Shown: positions 58,398 through 64,000 of the stretch, piece by piece
Numbering within the stretch: position 1 is the first letter of the stretch
Layout: every line of letters starts with the position of its first letter
NCBI RefSeq assembly: GCF_041729615.1
Contig: NZ_CP154874.1
Span: forward strand, 873,001 to 937,000
Length of the DNA: 64,000 nucleotides
Origin: Pseudomonas alcaligenes
Lineage (GTDB): Bacteria; Pseudomonadota; Gammaproteobacteria; Pseudomonadales; Pseudomonadaceae
Direction of reading: 5' to 3'
Notes under the pieces: model-generated
Seen by the model: only the letters and a program-made list of their open reading frames with translations
Told to the model about the DNA's origin: nothing
Databases searched by the model: none
Program-made: the position numbers and the translations under genes

Positions 58398-59204
58398 TCA
58401 ACGTGCCTCCACCTGCAGGTTCTCCCACGCGGAACGCCAGGACGCCAGCCAGCGACAGTCCTCGAGACGCAGGGTGGGCGCGTTGTACTCGGCGCCGAAC
58501 CATCCGATATAGCCAGCCGCCGCCAGAGCCTTCAGGGCAATGAAGAAATCCACCCGCGCAGTGCCGGGAGCGCCGCGCCCCGGGCAGTCGGCGAACTGCA
58601 CATGGCCTATGCGTCCTTTCAATAAGTCGATACCCGCCGCGGCATCCAGCTCCTGGCGGGCAAGGTGGTAGAGATCCAGCTGAGCCAGGCAATTGGGATG
58701 CCCCACCTGCCGTAGCAGCTCATCCAGCTGCTGCGGTGTGTTGATGAGGAAACCAGGCATGTCCAGGGGATTGATGGCCTCGCATAGCACCTGGATACCC
58801 AGGGCATCGAAGGCCTGCGCGGCCAGGCGCAGATTATCCACCAGGGTGTGCAGCGCCTCGGCGCGACTGATCCCATCAGGCAAGCGCCCTGCCAGCACAT
58901 TGACACAGGCCGGGCGAACCACTGCCGCGTAGGCCAGAGCCTCCTCCAGAGCGAGCCGGAACGCCTCACGCCGGGACGGCACGGCAGCCAGCCCAGCCCC
59001 CCCTTGCATCAGGTCTGCAGCAGGTAGATTGATCAGTACCAGTGGCATCCCGGCGCGCGCCAACGACTCCTGTAGCTGCAGCGCCGGCAGCTCGTAGGGA
59101 AACTGGATCTCTACGCCATCGAAGCCCATGGCTGCGGCGGCCTGAGGCCGCTGGATCAGTGGCAACTCGGTAAACAGAAGAGAAAGATTGGCGCTGAGCC
59201 TCAT
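58398..59204 (-). CDS. hyi: Hydroxypyruvate isomerase-like TIM barrel protein
   Basis: 268 residues: an AP-endonuclease-2/xylose-isomerase-like barrel with MGFDGVEIQFPYELPA, VLCEAINPLDMPGFLINTP, LAQLDLYHLARQE and GHVQFADCPGRG, the Hyi/OtnI pattern with Glu, Asp and His metal ligands. It would interconvert hydroxypyruvate and tartronate semialdehyde. An intact G7 run (C7 at 58997-59003) lies in the coding region. ATG 59204 overlaps the preceding glxR-like stop. Confidence 0.86.
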   Translation of the reverse strand: MRLSANLSLLFTELPLIQRPQAAAAMGFDGVEIQFPYELPALQLQESLARAGMPLVLINLPAADLMQGGAGLAAVPSRREAFRLALEEALAYAAVVRPACVNVLAGRLPDGISRAEALHTLVDNLRLAAQAFDALGIQVLCEAINPLDMPGFLINTPQQLDELLRQVGHPNCLAQLDLYHLARQELDAAAGIDLLKGRIGHVQFADCPGRGAPGTARVDFFIALKALAAAGYIGWFGAEYNAPTLRLEDCRWLASWRSAWENLQVEAR

Positions 59205-60088
59205 GAGACTGTCTCGCGAAACAGCTGGATCAGGGTCGCCGGGTCATGTTCGAGATGCCCCTGAATACCATGCAGACGCATCAACTGGGCGGCCAGCCCG
59301 CTCATTGGCGTCGCTCCACCCTGCTCACGAGCCAGCCTTACAGCGGTATCCAGGTCCTTGAGCAGCGTGCGGACATGCCACTTGACCGGTTCAAAGCGAG
59401 CCTCGGCCATCTGCGGGGCGAGGATCTGCAGAGGCCTGGAGTCGGCGAAGCCACCCGCCAGCGCCTCGGCGATCAGTCCCGCATCGACCCCCGAACGTTG
59501 CGCCAGAGCCACCACCTCGGCAATCACCAAGGCATTGCAAGCGACCAGCATCTGGTTGCAAACCTTGGTCACCTGGCCGGCGCCCACCTCACCCATGCGC
59601 GTCAGCCGCTGCCCCAGGTGACGCAGGATTGGACGCACACGCTCGATGTCATCGGCGCGCCCGCCCGCCATGATGGCAAGGGTTCCGGCTTCGGCACCAG
59701 GCGTGCCCCCGGAAACCGGGGCATCCACCCAGCGCATGCCACCAAGAGCCTCCAGCTGGGCAGCCATTTCCCGAGTGGCGGCGGGTTCCAGGCTGGAAAA
59801 ATCGACCAGCAGCTGCCCCGAATGAGCCCGCTGGGCGATACCCTCTGGACCGAATACTACCTGCCTCACGGCTGCCGTATCGGCCAGACACAGGAACACC
59901 AGATCGACGCTGGCACAGAGCTCACCGGGAGTCTCCGCCAGGAGTGCCCCGGCCTCGACCAGGGAGGAGCACTTTCCCCTGGTCCTGTTCCAGACGGTCA
60001 GCGGATAACCGGCTGCGAGCAGACGATGAGCCATCGGCAGGCCCATCAAACCAATGCCAATGAATCCGAGCGAGGGCTGTCGAGGCAC
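59201..60088 (-). CDS. glxR: 2-Hydroxy-3-oxopropionate (tartronate semialdehyde) reductase-like protein
   Basis: 295-residue beta-hydroxyacid dehydrogenase: FIGIGLMGLPMAHRLLAAGY NADP site, DAPVSGGTPGAEAGTL substrate loop, and the catalytic Lys in GQVTKVCNQM. Pairs with hyi to handle tartronate semialdehyde, giving glycerate. The start is a GTG at 60088 because GGAG is 6 bases upstream; the ATG at 60145 falls inside a terminator hairpin. Confidence 0.88.
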   Translation of the reverse strand: MPRQPSLGFIGIGLMGLPMAHRLLAAGYPLTVWNRTRGKCSSLVEAGALLAETPGELCASVDLVFLCLADTAAVRQVVFGPEGIAQRAHSGQLLVDFSSLEPAATREMAAQLEALGGMRWVDAPVSGGTPGAEAGTLAIMAGGRADDIERVRPILRHLGQRLTRMGEVGAGQVTKVCNQMLVACNALVIAEVVALAQRSGVDAGLIAEALAGGFADSRPLQILAPQMAEARFEPVKWHVRTLLKDLDTAVRLAREQGGATPMSGLAAQLMRLHGIQGHLEHDPATLIQLFRETVS

Positions 60089-60146
60089 GACGGGCTCCAG
60101 AACTGATTGCGGAGCGGCATTGTAACGTCGTCCCGACAAAAGCAAA

Positions 60147-60170
60147 AAAGCCGGTCATTCGACCGGCTTT
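60147..60170 (-). terminator. Rho-independent terminator after comEA
   Basis: AAAGCCGGTC (60147-60156) and GACCGGCTTT (60161-60170) form a perfect 10-bp stem. On the minus strand it is followed by a six-T run. It ends the comEA transcript and implies that glxR-hyi and what follows start from their own promoter. Confidence 0.88.
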
Positions 60171-60186
60171 CCATGACGCGACAGCT

Positions 60187-60507
60187 TCAGTTGACGCTCA
60201 AACGGTCGCGATTCTTCTCCAGGGTTGCCGGACCGATACCCTTGACCTCGAGCAACTCATCCACCGAGGCGAAAGGGCCATTGTTGTTGCGATGGTCGAC
60301 AATCGCCTGGGCTTTGGCTGGCCCTATGCCAAGCAGCCCGGCCTCGAGAGTGGCCACATCGGCAGTATTCAGATTGACCGAACTGGCGGCCGGCTGCACC
60401 TGCTCCGCCGGAGCCACTGCAGGCTTGGCGCTCTCGGTGGCCATGGCATTGAAGGACAGGCAGGAGGCACAGGACAACAGCAGGACAGCAAGATGCTTCT
60501 TGAGCAT
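60187..60507 (-). CDS. comEA: ComEA-like helix-hairpin-helix protein
   Basis: 106 residues. Signal sequence (MLKKHLAVLLLSCASCLSF), an Ala/Pro/Gln linker, and a ComEA-type double helix-hairpin-helix (LNTADVATLEAGLLGIGPA, KGIGPATLEKNRDRL) for DNA binding in the periplasm. It sits just downstream of wbpM in other pseudomonads (P. aeruginosa PA3140/PA3141), which supports the locus assignment. Confidence 0.9.
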   Translation of the reverse strand: MLKKHLAVLLLSCASCLSFNAMATESAKPAVAPAEQVQPAASSVNLNTADVATLEAGLLGIGPAKAQAIVDHRNNNGPFASVDELLEVKGIGPATLEKNRDRLSVN

Positions 60508-60596
60508 GACGAAAACTCCTTTTCATGGATGGGTGCGCGTACTTCCCGACACGCCCATGAAAAGCTAGCCACCCGCTCGTCAGCGTCAAATCGCCA

Positions 60597-62589
60597 CTAC
60601 TTGGGTTCTGTGCGGCGCTGCACATGCATCCAGTCGACTATTTCACCTTCCGGAACATATCCGCTCACGGTCTCCCGCAACAACTGCCGCACCCTGTCGT
60701 AGTCATCCCGCTGCAGAGCCCCGAGCATGTCCTCGAGCACGTCTCGCATGACCTCCCAGGAAAGGCTCTCCTCGCTGGCCCGCATGATCATCGGGTGACA
60801 GGTCGGGCTGACATTGTCGCCAATCAGCAACTCCTCATAGAGCTTCTCGCCCGGGCGCAACCCAGTGAACTGGATTTCGATATCGCCCTGCGGATTACGC
60901 TCAGTGCGCACACTGAGTCCGGACAGGTGGATCATCTTCTCGGCAAGGTCGAGGATTCTGACCGGCTGCCCCATGTCCAGCACGAAAACCTCCCCCCTGC
61001 CCCATGGCGCCAGCCTGGATCACCAACTGCGCAGCCTCGGAAATAGTCATGAAGTAACGGGTGATGGACGGGTGCGTCACGGTAACCGGCCCGCCACGCT
61101 TGATCTGCTGACGGAACAACGGGATAACCGAGCCGGAAGAACCAAGAACATTGCCGAAACGCACCATGGTGAAGTGCGTCTTGTTGACCTGATGCACCCC
61201 ACTCGGATCACCGAACAGCACTGGCGCAGGCTCTCCGCTCAGTGCCTGCAGCACCAGCTCGGCCAGACGCTTGGTACTGCCCATGATATTGGTCGGACGA
61301 ACTGCCTTGTCCGTGGAGATCAGCACGAAATGCTCGACCCCTGCCTTGAGCGCCGCCTGTGCCGCACTCAGGGTACCCATCACGTTGTTGCGCACCCCCT
61401 CGGCGATATTGTGCTCGACCATGGGCACATGCTTGTAGGCGGCCGCGTGGTAGACCGTGTCGACTCCCCAGGCGCGCATCACCTCCAGCAACTGCTCCTG
61501 GGATCGAACAGAGCCGAGAATGGGGATCAGCCGGATGGGCAAGGACTCGCGGCGTATGCTGGCCTCCAGCTCGCCGTGGATGCTGTAGAGATTGAACTCG
61601 GCATGCTCGAACAGCACGAGGGTTCTGGGCTGGCTGCCGAGCAACTGGCGACACAGCTCCGAGCCGATCGACCCGCCCGCGCCGGTCACCATGACCACCT
61701 TGTCGCGAATACAGCGTTCAAAGAGTTCGACCTGGGGCGGAACGGCATCGCGCCCGAGCAGGTCGGCGATATCCACCTCCTGGATATCGTCGACGCGCAC
61801 CCGCCCGCTGGCGAGATCCATGATGGCCGGCACCGAGCGGATATGCAGCGGGAAAGACTCCAGGTACTGGAGGATTTCCTTGCGGCGCGCACGGCTGGCC
61901 GAAGGGATGGCCAGCAGAATCTCCTGGCAACCGGTTTCATTGATCATCTGGGCGATGTGCTTGGGCTTGTAGACCTTCAGCCCGGCGATCACCCGGGTGG
62001 CGATATTATCGTCGTCATCGATGAAGGCCACCGGACGCATCGAGCGCCCCATGCGCAGCGCAGCAACCAACTGGTTGCCAGCTGTTCCCGCACCATAGAT
62101 GGCCACACGGGGAAGCCCGTCATCCTTGGCCACCAGGCTCATGACCGCGCGCACGTTGAACCAGTCGCCCATGAAGTACTGGCGCATCAGCAGGCGCAGC
62201 CCACCCGCCAGCAACAAACTCAGCCACCAGTAGTTGAATACCAGTGAGCGCGGCACCACGGCTGGAACGTTGCGGTTCCAGTACACCACCAGCGCCAGCA
62301 GCAGGGCCGACACGGTGACCGCCTTGAAGATGGTCACCAGAGCATCGTTGCCGAGGTAACGCAGTACCGCACGGTACATACCGGAACGGATGTAGATGGG
62401 TATGGCGATCAAGGGCGCTGCCGCGAACAACCAGAGGTGATCGCCCAGAGGGTTGATCAGCTTGTCCGAACCCAGCCGAACCCAGAACGCCAGCCACAGC
62501 GCCCCCCAGCACAGCAGGATATCGGCGCTGACCTGCAACAGACGCTTGTAACGACGCGGCCAGCTCACCAGCCAAAGGCGCAAATTCAT
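60597..62589 (-). pseudogene. wbpM: WbpM-type UDP-sugar 4,6-dehydratase, frameshifted
   Basis: Large membrane-anchored nucleotide-sugar dehydratase (normally about 665 residues). The N-terminal helices (PRRYKRLLQVSADILL) are followed by a domain of CapD/FlaA1 type: VTGAGGSIGSELCRQLL, ISTDKAVRPTNIMGSTKR and RFGNVLGSSGSVIPLF. After GAMGQGG the minus-strand frame changes at a G6 run (C6 at 60992-60997) and stops about 25 codons later. In the shifted frame the normal end resumes ([19 protein letters not shown] to HVQRRTEPK, stop at 60597). A G5 or G8 run would restore one continuous protein. Either a sequencing error or an off-phase gene; WbpM is essential for B-band O-antigen in P. aeruginosa. 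Confidence 0.9.
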
Positions 62590-62622
62590 AGGCTCCATGC
62601 CCCGAAAAATGTCAGACAACCA

Positions 62623-63633
62623 CTACTCTGCGAGACCTGCACGGTATTTCAGCGCCAACCAGATCAACGGCGCATAGGCCAGGGGAACAACCAGCCAGGC
62701 ATCTCCATTCAGCGCCACCCACAGCGCGAGGGGCAGCAGCCAGAGCAGATTGATCAGCGCGACAGCGGCGGTCACCGGCAAATGTCGCCCCAGCGAACGG
62801 GTCGCATGCTGATAGGCGTGACTGCGGTGTGCCTCGTAGACTTTCTCGCCACGCCAGAAACGGCGCAGCAAGGTGATACTGGCATCCACCAGAAACACCC
62901 CCAGCAGGATAACCCAGGCGCCAAGCAGCTGCGGCTCTAGCCAGGCCATCTGCAGGGAAACCAGACCGAGCATCAGGCCGAGGAAACCACTACCGGCATC
63001 CCCCATGAAGATCTTTGCCGGCGGCCAGTTCCAGAGCAGGAAGCCTCCTGCTGCCGCTGCCAGCACCGCCGGCAGCAGGGCAGCCTGCCAGTTACCCAGC
63101 ACACCACAGAGCAACCCGGCGGCGGCGCAGGTGGTGACCGCCTCGATACCGGCAATCCCGTCTATGCCATCCATGAAATTGTACAGATTGAGTAGCCATA
63201 CCAGGTACAGCAGCCCCAGCGGCATACCTAGCCAGCCCAGCTGCACAGCCGTGTCACCCAGCTGTAACGGCGGCAAGCCGCCCAACCAGTAGAGCCCCCA
63301 GCCAGCTGCCAGGAAATGTACCAACAGGCGCCAGCGTGCCGGTACATGGCCGTGATCGTCGAGAAAACCGATCAGGGCAACCAGCCCCCCCCCACCCAGC
63401 AGAGCGACCGCATGCTCAGGCTCGACCAGCCCCTGGAACAGGAATACAAGTAGCGCCAGCATGAAGCTCAGCACTATGGCCATACCGCCGCCGCGCGGCG
63501 TAGGCACACTGTGGGAACTGCGCTGGTTGGGCATGTCCAGAATATTGCGGCGCAAGGCGTAATGACGCATGCCGCCGGTAACGCCCCAGGCAAACAGCAG
63601 CACCGTGATCAGAAGCATTGCCGGCATCAGCAT
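62623..63633 (-). CDS. wbpL: WbpL/WecA-type undecaprenyl-phosphate sugar-1-phosphate transferase
   Basis: 336-residue polytopic enzyme of the MraY family, placing the first N-acetyl sugar phosphate on undecaprenyl phosphate. Visible are MPNQRSSHSVPTPRGGGMAIV, GFLDDHG, NLYNFMDGIDGIAG (Asp-rich Mg site) and MGDAGSGFLG. AGGAG lies 6 bases before ATG 63633. An intact G9 run (C9 at 63385-63393) codes LLGGGGLVAL and is a slip-prone site. wbpL-wbpM is the P. aeruginosa order. Confidence 0.94.
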   Translation of the reverse strand: MLMPAMLLITVLLFAWGVTGGMRHYALRRNILDMPNQRSSHSVPTPRGGGMAIVLSFMLALLVFLFQGLVEPEHAVALLGGGGLVALIGFLDDHGHVPARWRLLVHFLAAGWGLYWLGGLPPLQLGDTAVQLGWLGMPLGLLYLVWLLNLYNFMDGIDGIAGIEAVTTCAAAGLLCGVLGNWQAALLPAVLAAAAGGFLLWNWPPAKIFMGDAGSGFLGLMLGLVSLQMAWLEPQLLGAWVILLGVFLVDASITLLRRFWRGEKVYEAHRSHAYQHATRSLGRHLPVTAAVALINLLWLLPLALWVALNGDAWLVVPLAYAPLIWLALKYRAGLAE

Positions 63634-64000
63634 GTCTTGCTCCTCATGAAACCTGCAGCAGTCTGTAACAATGCCTGCCGAGCCGGCACGGGTGGATTCC
63701 AGCCCAATAACCTACGGGTCTTGCTTATATCGACCTGAAGGGAACCATACAGCCGCTGAATCAATGCCTCGCGCCCGAGCAACTGCAATGCCCGACGCAG
63801 TGCCGCCGCCCAGGGCAAGAGACGGGCAGGCTTGCCCATCGCGCCCCCCAGACACCGAAGCAGGTCGCTTGTCGAAAGGTCTTCGCCGTCGCTGACCAGG
63901 AACACCTGGTTGGCTGCGGCCGGGTGCTCGATACAGTGACACAGCAAGTCGACCAGATTCTCCAGGGCCACCAGGCTGCGGCGATTGTCGATGCCTGCCA
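63627..64000 (-). CDS. NAD-dependent epimerase/dehydratase (C-terminal part; 5' end outside window)
   Basis: About 124 residues of a larger protein enter from the right edge: AGIDNRRSLVALENLVDLLC, QVFLVSDGEDLSTSDLLRCL and SKTRRLLGWNPPVP. This is the C-terminal half of SDR-type UDP-sugar epimerases/reductases found beside wbpL (WbpV/WbpK-like); probably makes the UDP-sugar that WbpL uses. The catalytic part is not visible, so the exact reaction is unknown. Its stop lies 7 bases inside wbpL, so the two are coupled. Confidence 0.85.
   Translation of the reverse strand, partial: AGIDNRRSLVALENLVDLLCHCIEHPAAANQVFLVSDGEDLSTSDLLRCLGGAMGKPARLLPWAAALRRALQLLGREALIQRLYGSLQVDISKTRRLLGWNPPVPARQALLQTAAGFMRSKTC

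Overview
This 64 kb window looks like chromosome of a Pseudomonas or close relative. The DNA is GC-rich with strong G/C third-position bias. The gene content is typically pseudomonad: hpd/hmgA/fahA/maiA, ccoG, pap, mnmC, the NAGGN osmolyte operon, and a wbpL-wbpM-comEA O-antigen border. Short CTCTCCC and CCCGGAT palindromes of pseudomonad type sit between genes. No tRNA, rRNA, CRISPR array, integrase or transposase was recognised. Functions are assigned from residues visible in the translations and from general knowledge of the families; no database search was run.

Layout. 1-6.8 kb: end of a sodium-dependent (NSS) transporter, leucine-type dehydrogenase, a fused indolepyruvate ferredoxin oxidoreductase and a divergent Lrp/AsnC regulator (amino-acid catabolism). 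7.0-9.6 kb: an AT-richer insert with one large OLD-like ATPase/TOPRIM gene (probable phage defence), then about 560 bp made of two diverged copies of an intergenic repeat facing each other. 9.6-13.6 kb: a compact hpd-hmgA-fahA-maiA tyrosine/homogentisate operon. 14-17.6 kb: ccoG translationally coupled to a MocR-type regulator, plus a coiled-coil membrane protein. 17.7-31 kb: housekeeping and unknown genes (Gly-rich secreted protein, ABC exporter with DsbA-like partner, trhO, bolA, DUF2059, DUF2804, fumC, quinone reductase-like, EamA, DUF6316, pap, mnmC). 31-33.3 kb: a reactive-sulfur operon (CsoR-family sensor, rhodanese, TauE exporter, persulfide-dioxygenase-like hydrolase) with a recognisable operator. 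33.3-38.7 kb: MarR regulator and the complete N-acetylglutaminylglutamine amide osmolyte operon. 38.7-43.8 kb: a large 7TMR-DISM hybrid histidine kinase, yheU, ynfA, an unknown and a CynX-type MFS transporter.

44.2-46.4 kb: a stand-alone 729-residue protein with FtsZ/tubulin nucleotide-binding signatures, alone between a 420-bp AT-rich leader and a bidirectional terminator. This is the least explained gene here and the best candidate for an undescribed system.

46.4-64 kb: a surface-polysaccharide locus, all on the minus strand. From its promoter-proximal end (right) it contains an epimerase, wbpL, wbpM, comEA, a glxR/hyi pair, a Wzx-type flippase, the whole pseudaminic acid pathway (pseB-C-F-G-H-I), a polysialyltransferase-like and a GT4-type glycosyltransferase, a WcaJ-type initiating transferase and an O-antigen ligase/polymerase. 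Two of these genes (wbpM and the wcaJ-like gene) are broken by one frameshift each, both exactly in G homopolymers, and three other genes here carry intact G7-G9 runs. This means either homopolymer sequencing error or phase variation of the surface glycan.
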